A stretch of DNA of 64,000 bases, taken from Rana temporaria. Taxonomy: Eukaryota; Chordata; Amphibia; Anura; Ranidae. Made by a program: the position numbers and the translations under genes. The stretch lies in the NCBI RefSeq assembly GCF_905171775.1, contig NC_053489.1, positions 595,530,081 through 595,594,080 of the forward strand. The letters run 5' to 3'. Positions 1-10,200 of the stretch are shown piece by piece. Below the pieces are notes generated by a model, which was not told the origin of the DNA, did no database searches, and was given only the letters and a program-made list of their open reading frames with translations. Each line of letters begins with the position of its first letter. The first letter of the stretch is position 1.

Positions 1-891
1 TGAAAACAATGTCTCTTCCTCGATAAATAGATAAAGAGTAAGCTATTTGAGACAGAAATTCATGATGGAATAGTCTACTCTTTACAGTGCCGCTTACACT
101 GGCAGAGATACATAAAGATAATAAATGAAGTCTATTCTTCATGGATCATATCTTTCAGAAAATAACAGTAGGACAGTAGTAGTCATTTCTCTTCTGTCTC
201 CAGCTGCCTGCTGGCATAGATCAGAATTTCCATAGGATGCACCTAAAATATCTAGTGAAGATCAGAGCTCTCCTCTGTACAATGAAATGTACTGTTAGGA
301 ATAGCATCACTGGAAATGGAAATATTCTAAACACAGCTTCTGAAGGCAACTGGCCTCAGTGATAAATGATCGTGGTAGAAGAATTTTTCATTCAACCCTC
401 TGACGATCTACCAGAAACTAATACATGAATCTATTTGTTCATTTTCAAAAATATGACTTGCTGAAAATCATATTATGGGGGCTTATGAAGGCTAACACTA
501 GCCATCTAGATCCTGATATTTTGAATAATGGCAAAAAAAAAGACTTGTTAAAACTGTGGATAGCTGAGGAGACATGAACGATTGTATTGTATGGGTATGA
601 ATATCTACAGTGGACATCAGAGGTTCCTCTCTTACTTTAGGGGGAAAACAATCTATTAGCTAAAATAATAAAAAATGAACTGTTGCTTTCAGAATAATCA
701 ATCAGGCCTGACAGCCATGAGACCTTCAGGTGACATTTCCAGGTCTATTATTGTTCTAAAGAATTCTGTAGATTCTACCTAACCCTTTACTTTTGGAACA
801 AAAAGACAGAAATGTAATGAAAGCTTTCAAGAATATTGTAATGGGCACCAAATTTTTTTATGACATATGGAAATATAACCACACCTAATAT
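1..891. other. Unannotated AT-rich non-coding sequence
   Basis: I see no open frame of useful length, no inverted-repeat ends, no tandem array and no RNA gene in this stretch. It reads as unique intergenic or intronic sequence. Confidence 0.5.
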
Positions 892-1260
892 TCATCGGTC
901 AAAACCGATCGGGTGTGGGCCCCATAAGTTATTTAACCATCGGTTTAAAAACAAGCCAACTTGCTTTAAATTTAACCTATGGATTCCTAACTGATAGGTC
1001 AAAACCGATCGTTAGTAGGCACGACCATCGGTTAAAGATCCACGCATGCTCAGAATCAAGTCGACGCATGCTTGGATGCATTGAACTTCATTTTTTTCAG
1101 CACGTCGTTGTGTTTTACGTCACCGCGTTCTGACACGATCGGTTATTTAACCGATGGTGTGTGGGTGCGACGGACCATCAGTCAGCTTCATCGGTTAACC
1201 TATGACAACGGTCCTTCAGACCGTTCTCATCGGATGGACTGATCGTGTGTACGAGGCTTA
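892..1260. mobile_element. MITE with CGTACACACGA-type end, 5'-truncated copy
   Basis: Palindromic segments such as TCGGTC/GACCGA run through it, and the right end reads GATCGTGTGTACGAGGCTTA. A longer relative lies at 41325-41682, sharing internal blocks around CACGCATGCTCAGAATCA and TTTTACGTCACC. Compared with that copy the first ~55 bp are missing here. It is non-autonomous and has no transposase. Superfamily is uncertain; 3-bp target duplications on related copies suggest a Harbinger/PIF-like source. Confidence 0.75.
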
Positions 1261-1641
1261 AGGGACCTTCCAGACGTGCGGATTCCGTAAAGATCTGATT
1301 TTAACCATCCGCTTGCTCAGTGGGGATCGCTCCGTTGATCCCCGCTGACCCGGCAGATAACAGGGCGGTCCCTGCACACTGTCAGATCTCCCCTCCTCTG
1401 TGGGGGAATCGGATGAACACAGACTGTCTGTCCATGTTCATCCGATCCGCAGATGGATAGAAAAATAGGATTTTCCTCCGCCTTCAGAAACGGAGCATAG
1501 CGGGGACTGATGAGATCGGATGTCAGCGGATGTTCATCCGCTGACATCCGCTATCCCATAGGGATACATGTATGTCCGTATTTCATCTGAAAGAGGATGG
1601 ATGAAAAACGGACATACGGTCCGCACGTCTTAAAGGGCCCT
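1261..1641. mobile_element. MITE with GTCCGCACGT-type inverted ends
   Basis: The left end AGGGACCTTCCAGACGTGCG is mirrored by GGTCCGCACGTCTTAAAGGG near the right end. Internal palindromes include GGATGTCAGCGGATG against its complement around 1515-1550. There is no coding capacity. It abuts the preceding MITE directly, so one element may have landed at the edge of the other. Confidence 0.65.
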
Positions 1642-2252
1642 AAGTCTGCCAATTATACAAGGAAAGTGGTCCTGTTGTTTTTTTAAGCGGGACAGAGCCG
1701 ATTCTATTTTTTTGTATGTGGGTGTATGGAAACCCAAAACCTATTTGGTATCTTTCACATCATGCCTCACTGTATCCTGTTTTCTTGAGCCAATGTTTCT
1801 TTCCTGGAGATCCTGCCAGTAACTGCACTTCCTATTACAGGCCAACAATTCTGCCTCACAGTTATCAGAAATGTTGTCAGCAAAATTTTGTAATGAGTGC
1901 AGTGGCAGGATCTTCAGATAAAACATTTTTACAAAAGATTTACCAAAAATGGTTTGCTTACGAAACCTGTATACAGTGAGACATGATGCCAAATATACAA
2001 AAAAATATATATTTAAGGTATGTCCGCAACAAAATGCTTTAGACACGCCAATGTTTGGCGTTCTAGAGGGAGTAATCTTGAGTTACAATGGGGCTTGGGG
2101 CCATACCTCTTTTACTTTTTCTTTTGATAATACAAAACCTTCCTTTTTTCTTGTTGTTATTATATATGCACAACATATTATAGAACTTGTGAATTGTTTA
2201 AAGTCTTTAAAGAGGTTGTATACCTCCAAAAAACAAAACAAAACAAAAAAAA

Positions 2253-3207
2253 CTGCAAGACAAATGCATAATTAGCTAGTATGCATTGCATACTAGCTCA
2301 TTATGAAATACTTACCCTAGAACGACGCCCTAAATTGATGCCGGCACATCAAGTACACAGCCAACATCTATTACCTGAGTTACTTCTGGGTTTGTGGGCT
2401 CTGGCGCTGTGATTGGCCAGAGCTGCGATGATGTCACTCCCACACATGCGGGAGCCACCAGTCTGTAGGTACAAGTGGTGTAACCGAGTTTACAACTACT
2501 TTAAAGTGGTTGTAAACCTAGTTACACCACTTGTACCTACAGGTAAGCCTATAATAAGGCTTACCTGTAGGTACTGTAAATGCATGCATGGTTTAGGAGA
2601 CATTTACCATATACGCTTGCGCTGATGTCATCGGCGCATGCGCACTGGAGAAACGGCCTGCCCATACCATTTCTTTAGGGCCTGTGTCGTGATCGGTGGC
2701 TTGCGTGCATGCGTGGGAGTGACTAAGTGTCATTTCTGTCTGCTGCTTCGTTCTTCTGCTGTCTAAAGTAGAGGAAGGAAGCAGCAGACAGAAATGACAC
2801 TTAGTTCTTGAGAAAGATCCGAGGAGACTGAAACAAGTATAGGATTACTGCTAAGCCTGTGATATTGGTTTCTGCTTGCATGACTGCCTGGTAACACAGG
2901 GGTCCAAGCCTTAAGGTGAGAGTAGCCAACCACACTAGAGGTGGAGGGATTGTCACTTAATATAGACCTAACGTCACTGGTGAAGGCTTTCTGGAAACGG
3001 TTCACCGTTTCTCTGAACTTCACTCCAATTTTTTTACATTATTTGGAATTTGTTTATTTGATTTATTGATTATTGATTATTTATTATTTATTGATAATTA
3101 TTTTGGATTATTTATTGTGCTGCACTTATACCCTTTTTTTAAAAAAAGTATTTCATAATGAGCTAATATGCGATGCATACTAGCTCATTATGCCTTTGTC
3201 TTACAGG
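2253..3207. mobile_element. DNA element with ~60-bp inverted ends and internal hairpins
   Basis: The left end (about 2253-2314) and right end (about 3145-3207) are inverted copies about 60 bp long. Both contain the near-palindrome CTAGTATGCATTGCATACTA and the block CTCATTATGAAATACTT. Inside lie two further inverted repeats: 2463-2501 against 2504-2542, built on GTACAAGTGGTGTAAC, and 28-bp arms 2722-2749 against 2778-2805. No transposase is visible, so it is a non-autonomous fold-back type element of unknown superfamily. Confidence 0.75.
2722..2805. repeat. Perfect 28-bp inverted repeat with 28-base loop
   Basis: The arms 2722-2749 and 2778-2805 are exact reverse complements carrying TGTCATTTCTGTCTGCTGC. 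The hairpin sits inside the larger inverted-end element and could fold in single-stranded DNA or RNA. Confidence 0.85.
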
Positions 3208-3924
3208 GTTTATTTTTTAATGTCCTCTTCTTTTGTTACTTTTTGTGAAAACCTTTAATAAAAACTATTGAACCCAAAAATATACTTTGGGTTCAAATAT
3301 ACTGGGGACCCTGCCCCATGCTTTCTCTTTACACATCAGCTATTAATAATAATTCCAAGCACAAAAGTAATCGCATATTAGATGTTACACCCTACCAATA
3401 AACTTTTAACAAGTTAGTTGTCTCTAATAGCTTGTTTTCTTTAGGAAAAATCCCTATAAAACTTTTCCAAATGTAATGTTTTTCTAAAGCTGGAGACACT
3501 TCACAATCAAAGCATTTGTTACTCTCCATAATTGCTCTTCTCAATATACACTTATGGGGCTTTTTAACTTTCAATGTCTTGTTCATTGTCTCTTGGGAAA
3601 AAAGAGAAAACTGAAATTCCACTACGACTACCAGATCTCATTTTAGGTCCAACTGAGAAAATGAAGATTGAAAACCACCTCCGATCTTCCCTGAGTTCTA
3701 ATCGCATGACTGCTTAACACTCATTGACACCTGACACTGCAAGACAATGTGAAGAGCAGACTTGACTGGTGTAACAACAGAAAAGGTTGCTATCTAAAGA
3801 ACATCACGGAGCATACATTAAAGGGAATCTTTTTTTATTTTTATTAACTCTATTTTAGTTCTTTAAAAATGTGATATGTTATATAAAGTTTCCCATTGCC
3901 TGTATCAAATATTTATTTTTCAAT
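3208..3924. other. Non-coding, mostly unique sequence
   Basis: There is no gene or clear element. A 14-bp piece at about 3351-3364 (AATTCCAAGCACAA) reappears in the palindrome at 4824-4857, hinting at a small shared repeat. Confidence 0.4.
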
Positions 3925-4672
3925 TACTGTATATACTCGAGTATAACCCGAATATAAGCCGAGGCACCTAATTTTACCACAAAAAACTGGGAAAACGTAT
4001 TGACTTGAGTATAAGCCTAGGGTGTCCATCTGCATGCCTCACTGTGCCTGACTTTGCCTCACTGTGTCCATGTGCATGCCTCACTGTGTCCATGCCTCAC
4101 TGTGTCCATGCCTCACTGTGTCCATGCCTCACTGTGCCCATGCCACACTGTGTCCATGCCTCACTTTGTCCATGCCTCACTGTGTCCATGCCTCACTTTG
4201 TCCATGCCTCACTTTGTCCATGCCTCACTGTGTCCATGCCTCACTGTGCCCATGCCTCACTTTGACCATGCCTCACTGTGTCCATGCCTCACTGTGTCCA
4301 TGCCTCACTGTGCCCATGCCTCACTGTGTCTATGTCCATGCCTCACTGTGTCCATGCCTCACTGTGTCCATGCCTCACTGTGTCCGTGCTGAGTTCCCGG
4401 GTCCAGGGGACCTAAGGCCGGCCGGTACCGAGTCCCCAAAGTCACCGGAGAAATTACTGTTTAACATGGGAGTCTATGGAAGTGGTGCCCGGTTTTTGAA
4501 AAATCGGTGCTCCCCGGCAATAGGTCCCCCGGACAACAAACTTTGCACACTTGTAGAGAAAGAGTTGGGCTACATGGCCTATGGCCGGCCGGTACCAGGT
4601 CCCCAAAATCTGGAAGATAAGGGGGAAAAAGTTGAAAAAAAATGTGCTGAAAAACTCGGCTTATATACGGTA
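3925..4672. mobile_element. Mariner-like MITE carrying a minisatellite
   Basis: The left end is TACTGTATATACTCGAGTAT with AATATAAGCCGAG just inside. The right end is its inverse, CTCGGCTTATATACGGTA. Both ends abut TA, as expected for a Tc1/mariner-type insertion. The interior holds a 16-bp tandem array (4025-4386) followed by a GC-richer unique part containing GGCCGGCCGGTACC twice. Open frames crossing it arise from the tandem array and are not genes. Confidence 0.7.
4025..4386. repeat. 16-bp minisatellite, about 20 units
   Basis: The unit CATGCCTCACTGTGTC repeats with substitutions such as TGTGCCCA, TTTGTCCA and TTTGACCA. Sixteen is not a multiple of three, so all three forward frames stay open and give repetitive Met-Pro-His-Cys-type peptides. 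This explains three overlapping long frames here. Confidence 0.9.
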
Positions 4673-5798
4673 ATCAGTAAAACGTTATTTTGTGATATTT
4701 ACTTTGTTGAACATGCTAGGCTTTCTAATAAGAATGTCCAGCACTAGCCACTCACTTTTTTTTTACTACTTCTGTCTAACTGTTTTGTATTTGCTAGAAA
4801 TAATAAATAGGGGTGTAGAACCCCATAATTCCAAGCACAATTGTGCTTGGAATTATGATTGAAAGGGTGTCCCCCTTTCAATCATTTACCATTTTTTGTG
4901 TAATATGAACTCCTGACACCCAGGTACTGTACATTCACAACAGGCTATTATAGCTACTTGCAGCAAATAAGTAAATCACTCTGCAGACATGATGAATAAT
5001 GTAAGATGTAAATATGAAATATTTATTATGGATATTTTATATTTGCATGACTAAAATAAATACATTTTTTTTCTATAATTTTTTTTAGTCTCAAACATAC
5101 TGTAATAAAATATTAAGATAAATGCTATGCATTCCCGCTATATGAAAATTCATGCTTTCCTATTTCTGAAATTTGAAGAAAAATTTAAACAACTTTTTAG
5201 GTTTTGGAAGGCATTCAAAGCTTCCTAGTTAGCTGCACACCCCTGGGAATTTACAATGTCATTTGCATTCTTGTGATGACAATGCTTTGTTTCCTCGTCT
5301 AATTTATTTTTTAATTTTTTTGGGATCCTGTGTTTTTTTTTTTGTTCTAACAGTTCTGTAGGAATTTTGGCAAACAAAATCCACCCCTTAGGATACCATA
5401 TGGGCAGTAAAAGCGTGTTTGAAGAATGTAATTTATCGCATCTTTTTCACTTCACTTCAATAATCCCCCTTTTTGCGAATTTCAAAGAGTTGCAGATTAT
5501 TAAAGGATGGTGAAAAAAGCTTGAGAAGGTACATAAATAACGTGGCTGAATAGAGGAACATTTCTTAAGTAGTGGCTCATTAGTTGCTGTAATTCAATTT
5601 ATTATCCTCAAAATTAATTACAGGGAGTAGTATTGCTTTATATATTTATTTTTATTGACGCATTTATTTAATTAAATATAAACGCACGGTGCAAATAATT
5701 TTTAAAGCTTTTGCAATACTAGCTAAAGATAAGTAAATCAACCCATATTAGCATACATTTTAGCAGTAACATGGCAAGTGATGTCACCAAAGCCATAT
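4673..5798. other. Non-coding AT-rich sequence with one perfect palindrome
   Basis: Nothing coding is visible. Positions 4824-4857 form an exact 34-bp palindrome (CATAATTCCAAGCACAA then its complement). A second small hairpin, GAAAGGG..CCCTTTC, follows at about 4861-4883. Confidence 0.5.
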
Positions 5799-6243
5799 TA
5801 TGCCGCGTACTCACGACCGTTTTTCATGATGAGAAAAATACAATTTTTTTAATTGGTCGTGAAAAACGATCGTGTGTATGCTCCAGAGCATTTTTCTCGA
5901 CGAGAAAAATGGCCGTTAAAAATTTAGAACCTGCTCTATTTTTTCTCGTCGTTTTTCACGTTGTTAAAGACGGTCGTGTGTAGGCTTTAACGAGGGGGGA
6001 GAAAAACGTGCAAGCTCAGAAGCAAGTTATGAGAGGGGGGAAATTAGCATAAGCAGCCCAAAGGGTGGCGCCATTCGAATGGAACTTCCCCCTTATAGTG
6101 CCGTTGTACGTGTTGTACGTCACTGCGCTTTGCTCGAGCATTTCACGGTCGTGTGTATGCAAGGCAGGCTTGAGAGGAATCACGTCGAAAAAAAAACGTT
6201 GTTTTTTCCATGACATGAATAACGGTTGTGTGTACGCAGCATT
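5799..6243. mobile_element. MITE, GCCGCGTAC / GTACGCAGC ends
   Basis: It starts TGCCGCGTACTCACGACCG and ends GGTTGTGTGTACGCAGCAT, an imperfect inverse. The inner parts share blocks with the family at 22154-22662 and 35584-36132, for example GTACGTCACTGCGCTTTG and AAGCAGCCCAAAGGG. It is non-autonomous with no real open frame. Confidence 0.75.
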
Positions 6244-6403
6244 ATGCTGTGCTCCACCATGTCCTCTCTTGACATGCCAGGTAACTTCACAACTATTGTT
6301 GTTTGTGGGGCAACATCTGATAAATACTGATCTTCGATGACCCATATGCCTGCAGAAATGGGAATAAGGAGTAAAGACCTCACATTCTTGCTATGGGCAC
6401 TTA

Positions 6404-6490
6404 AAGTAGAACTATAGGCAAAACTTTTTTTTTTTCATTTTGGATAGAGTAAGGCTGGATTTAAGTAACTTTGAATGTGAAAATGCCTTG
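6404..6490. repeat. Fragment of the 'GTAGAACTATAGGC' TTAA-element family
   Basis: This has the same start as the complete copy at 48618-49036 (AACTATAGGCAAAACTTTTT, then TTTTGGATAGAGTAAGG). The match is lost after a short distance, so it is a truncated copy. Confidence 0.6.
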
Positions 6491-6599
6491 TTGATGTCAG
6501 ACGTCAGAGGAGAATGGGCAGACAGGTTTGAGATGATAGAGAGGCAACATTAACTTAAATAACTAAGGTATGTATAATACCATCTCTGAATGCACAAAT

Positions 6600-7492
6600 C
6601 ATTGAACCTTGAACCAGATGGGCTACAGCAGCAGAAGACCACACCGGGTGCCACTCCTGTCAGCTAAGAACAGGAAACTGAGGCTACAATTCGCACAGGC
6701 TCACCAAAATTGGACAATAGAAGACTGGAAAAAAACATTGCCTGGTCTGATGAGTCTTGATTTCAGCTACGACAATCAGATGGTAGGGTCAGAATTTGGC
6801 GTGAACATCATGAAAGCATGGATCTCTCCTGCCTTTTATCAACGGTTCAGGCTGATGGTGTATTGGTGTGGGGGATATTTTCTTGGCACACTTTGGGCCT
6901 CTTAGTACCAATTGAGCATTATTTAGAAAGAAGCAAGTTCTTTCTAAATCCCGCCTTAACTCGCGGCAGACCTCCACAATGTCTCCTGGGAACAATGACA
7001 AAAGCTCCCAGGAGACATTGCAGCATCGAGGAAGTGACGGAATACCAGCACACTACCCGATGATTCCATATACAGGAAGCGGCCAGTAACATAAAGGATT
7101 ACTGAGGTTCGCCTGCCCCTGACAGTGACTTGAGCTGGGCATCGCCGCTTAGTGAAGGATTGGCTCGGGTGGCTCGGCTGCTCTCGGCTGCTCTAATCCT
7201 GCAAAGGGAACTGAGTTCCTGCTGTGAAAAAAGTGCAGGAACTCCGTTCCCACGCTTTCCCGCAGGACTTGAGCCCTGAATTGGTGGAATGGGAAATTCA
7301 CATCATGGGTGTGCAGCCGACAAATATGCAGCAACTGTGTGATGCTATCATGTGAATATGGACCAAAATCTCTGATCAATGTTTCCAACACCTTGTTGAA
7401 TCTATGCCAGGATGAATTAAGGTAGTTCTGAAGGCAAAAGGGGGTCTAACCCGGTACTAGCAAGGGTTACCTAATAAAGTGGCCAGTGAGTG
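6600..7492 (+). pseudogene. Dead Tc1-type transposase, split by an unrelated insert
   Basis: Positions 6600-6926 encode a recognisable Tc1-family stretch with Arg-Arg-Pro-His-Arg-Val-Pro-Leu-Leu-Ser near the start and Ala-His-Gln-Asn-Trp-Thr later. An indel in an A-run at about 6728-6735 shifts the frame. Trp-Ser-Asp-Glu-Ser, carrying the expected first catalytic Asp of the DDE triad, is therefore read in another frame (Asp at 6749-6751). Homology resumes at about 7278-7450 with the C-terminal part (Val-Gln-Pro-Thr-Asn-..-Gln-Gln-Leu), broken by stops, and ends in the terminal block AATAAAGTGGCCAGTGAGTG. The second catalytic Asp region is missing. A fossil, not a gene. Confidence 0.85.
6927..7277. 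repeat. Unrelated insert inside the Tc1 fossil
   Basis: This block replaces the central transposase region. It has a small inverted repeat TCTCCTGGGA..TCCCAGGAGA (about 6980-7014) and a hairpin-like CAGGAACTCCGTTCC / GGAACTGAGTTCCTG pair near 7207-7252. It is probably a separate non-autonomous repeat. Exact ends and target duplication are unclear. Confidence 0.5.
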
Positions 7493-7582
7493 ATACTGCT
7501 GTTTACTGTAGCCATATGGATTAAACGTTGATTTGTGATTGGTTGCTGTGGGATACATTGTGTCAGAACTACTTCTGCTACA

Positions 7583-8060
7583 TTAGAGTGGCTATAAACC
7601 CGATTTATGAAATTTGAGCTGGGCACATATATTTGCAGTGTTTTATTATCTCTCTTCAAAGCACTGAGTCCTGTAGCTCTGTTCTGCCCCTTTCCTTTGT
7701 TATAAGCCTGATAACTTTTGACAAGCTCTCTGGGGCCCGGAGATAGAAGTGTGTGTCGGGGGAGGTTTCTATAAATAGATTGGCAGCCAGATAAGCTATA
7801 TGCCTCTGCATGTGTGGGGAGGGGGGTGTGTGCCTTTCCTCCAATCAACTTTCTCACAGTCTCTCACAGTGTCTAGCAATGATCTCCTCCTACAGGGGAT
7901 TCAGGAAGTAAAAATTTGAACAGAACGTGCACTTTCTAAACAGTATATCAAAGTGAAGACAGAAGATATAAAACATATACAAAGAGATTTGTTTCATCTT
8001 TCTGTATCATCTGAGGCTGTTCACTTCACTGGGTATATGGAGGGTTTACATCCACTTTAA
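7583..8060 (-). mobile_element. TTAA-flanked MITE, 'AAAGTGGATGT' family
   Basis: The left end GTGGCTATAAACC and right end TTTACATCCACTTTAA are inverse-like. The right flank is TTAA and the left is a mutated TTAG. The copy at 13933-14439 is its counterpart in the opposite orientation. TTAA target duplication is a hallmark of piggyBac-type transposition. No transposase is present. Confidence 0.75.
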
Positions 8061-8290
8061 AACTGAACTCTGGGCAAACAGCTAAATAAAGTATTGAAAT
8101 AAAAATATATGAACTTCCTCATCAGTCTGATAAGTTATCATCTCCATTAGCTCTGCTCTCTCCTCCTGGCAACATGTTCCCTGTCATTACATGCCGCCAA
8201 GCCTGATTGGCCTCCACTGCTGCCTCTTTTTCTCAGTCAGAGTGCTTCTGTCAAAAGGCATGGTAGCTAGCAAGACACATTACAGTTACT
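8057..8290. mobile_element. Partial 'AAAACTGAACTC..AAACAGC' TTAA element
   Basis: It begins at the TTAA that ends the previous element and shares CAAACAGCTAAATAAAGT-type sequence with the outer element at 49040-51806. A right end is not identified, so it is probably truncated. Confidence 0.5.
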
Positions 8291-8479
8291 TATACTACCT
8301 ATATGTTGAAAATGCATTTAATCATCTTTACTGGAATACACAAACGTGCTGTAAAACAGAAACCGGCAAAGCAAAAATGAAATACTTCCCTTCCGTGCTG
8401 CCCATGCTTTGAACACAACTCTGATGAAGAGAAATCCTCTCCTAAAGTTTCTTACAAACCAACCCTTCTAGAAGTTTCT

Positions 8480-8680
8480 GGCTGGGTTCACAATGCAGCA
8501 CGGAGCAGCTCACAGCAGGGGCCCGGTACATCTCCATTCTCTGTTTCAGGTCCGATTTCAGCCCAAAAGACACACAGGACTCCTGTGCAGTTAGCATTGA
8601 ACCGGCTCCATAGAGAGCCAATCACAATCTCTTAACATGCTAATTGGATGTGGGGCAAGCCAATAGTGTGAACCCAGCCT
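8480..8680. mobile_element. MITE with GGCTGGGTTCACA / TGTGAACCCAGCC ends
   Basis: GGCTGGGTTCACAATG at the left is mirrored by TAGTGTGAACCCAGCC at the right. It is about 200 bp with no coding capacity. Its right terminus is included in the 51-bp sequence later duplicated at 9150-9200. Confidence 0.7.
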
Positions 8681-8688
8681 CGATCTCC
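8638..8688 (+). repeat. 51-bp direct repeat, copy 1
   Basis: TGCTAATTGGATGTGGGGCA and the following 31 bp match 9150-9200 with no mismatch. It flanks the left side of a 461-bp insert. Confidence 0.95.
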
Positions 8689-9149
8689 ATCTACTCATAT
8701 GGCTGGGGTAGGCGGGCCCTCCTTGTGTTCTTTTGTTAATATGACCTATTTATTTGTATGTATTTTTCTCTATAGAATCTATGGTTGCGTTTAATAAACT
8801 ACTCCCTGAAGAAGACCGCTACTTTTAAAGGTTGAAACGCGTAGGGGTTATTTTCGCCCATAGCACTAGCATATTCACAGTACTGTTATGTCTGTATTTA
8901 TTACCATTTGTGTGATCTTATTTGTTCTTTTTTGATATATGTTTTTATGTCAAGCTCATATCCTGAGTCCCTCAGTTGGGGGCTCTTTTTTTGAACATTA
9001 TATTAAATAACAATTTATACTTTTTTATCAATTAGTACATTCTTAATTTTTTGCTGCAACACAAAGCCCCTAGGGGTAATTTTCTATTTCTTCAAGGTTT
9101 ATCAGGGGTGTGCAGCACTCTTCATCTATGGGTTGTAATACCTTTTCTT
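8689..9149 (+). mobile_element. 461-bp insert with hammerhead-like motif
   Basis: This block lies exactly between two perfect 51-bp direct repeats, so it behaves like an inserted sequence with a long target duplication. It contains a hammerhead-ribozyme-like core at 8801-8848. Hammerhead motifs are known from Penelope-like retroelements and retrozymes, and such retroelements can create variable target duplications. No reverse transcriptase is encoded in these 461 bp, so it would be non-autonomous or 5'-truncated. Assignment to Penelope-like elements is an inference. Confidence 0.55.
8801..8848 (+). ncRNA. Type I hammerhead-ribozyme-like motif
   Basis: All parts occur in the right order. Helix I: ACTCC (8801-8805) can pair with GGGGT (8844-8848), including one G-U pair. 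Core CTGAAGA (8806-8812) fits the CUGANGA consensus. GAAA follows at 8834-8837. A minimal helix III, ACGCGT (8837-8842), is self-complementary, and T-A at 8842-8843 fits the UH cleavage site. Helix II (8813-8833) is weak: ACC..GGT pairs only if bases bulge out. It is probably a decayed copy and may not cleave. Confidence 0.5.
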
Positions 9150-9200
9150 TGCTAATTGGATGTGGGGCAAGCCAATAGTGTGAACCCAGCCTCGATCTCC
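9150..9200 (+). repeat. 51-bp direct repeat, copy 2
   Basis: Identical to 8638-8688; it closes the right side of the 461-bp insert. Confidence 0.95.
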
Positions 9201-9684
9201 TGTGTCCCCTGTTGCACTCAGTGGTTTCTCCTGCCAATCAATACATAACAATGGGATATAATAGTGATGTGGCAGTCAGTGGGAACAACCACTGACCTCA
9301 ATATGGGGGGGCAGGAGACAGACCCTACCAGAAGTTTTTAGAGACTTTATTTTCTTCGGATTGTTGTTCAGCAACACAGGCAGCTGGAAAGGTATTTCCT
9401 TTTTTTTCTTTGAAAGCTCTACCTTTTTTCAGCAAATCTATTTGAGTGGCAGAGCCACGGTAAGTCATTTTTTTTTATATCTGAATATAGTTCATCTTTA
9501 ATTAAACCTGCTCTGTCAAGCATTCATCAACAAACTGAAGATTCTGCAAAATAAGTAGCGGCTTTCTCAAACTGTGCCCAAATAGTCTGGAAGAGGATTC
9601 CATGGTCTGCAGAATTCATATCGTGAGAAATAATGACTGTACTACAGTCACCTCCAATGAGAGTCAGAAATTATGACTGTACCC

Positions 9685-9743
9685 ATAGGTGTGCACAGCC
9701 TATTGCATTAGGGTGTGCACCCCAAAACGCAAACATACATGCC

Positions 9744-9834
<91 letters not shown>

Positions 9835-9836
9835 AT

Positions 9837-9896
<60 letters not shown>

Positions 9897-10200
9897 ATAG
9901 AGATATATATATATATACACACACACACACTCTAAATAAATGTAATCATTTTAAAATGTAGTAGGGTAGCGGATGGTGTCGGTAGGACAGAGGTTGGTGT
10001 CAGTAGGGCAGTGGACAGTGTCAGTAGTTTTTTATTTTTATTGTTTATTTTTGGATTATTTTTTACAATTTTATTTATATTTTTTATTATTTTAAAAAAA
10101 AATGTAAGCTTTGGTGAAATATCAGCAGGGGGAATCTGCTCTGCACTGGGTCATTAGGGTGTGCCCAGGCACACCCGGCACACCTCCTGCGCACGCCTAT
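9685..10200. mobile_element. MITE-like element with ATAGGTGTGC / GCACGCCTAT ends
   Basis: The left end ATAGGTGTGCACAGCC and right end CTGCGCACGCCTAT are inverse-like, and both carry TTAGGGTGTGC just inside. The interior holds a long AT microsatellite and a short GGTGTCGGTAG/GGTGTCAGTAG direct repeat. It is non-coding. Confidence 0.6.
9746..9930. repeat. (AT)n microsatellite ending in (AC)n
   Basis: Almost pure alternating AT is interrupted twice by CTATAGAG (about 9832 and 9895), so the array itself is duplicated. It ends in ACACACAC. The Tyr-Ile repeat open frames on both strands come from this array. Confidence 0.95.

Noticed and set aside
4005..4747. Three overlapping long forward frames rich in Met-Pro-His-Cys
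   Set aside because: They are the three frames of a 16-bp minisatellite, whose unit length keeps all frames open. No domain and no codon bias.
9633..9935. Tyr-Ile repeat frames on both strands
   Set aside because: Pure translation of an AT microsatellite.
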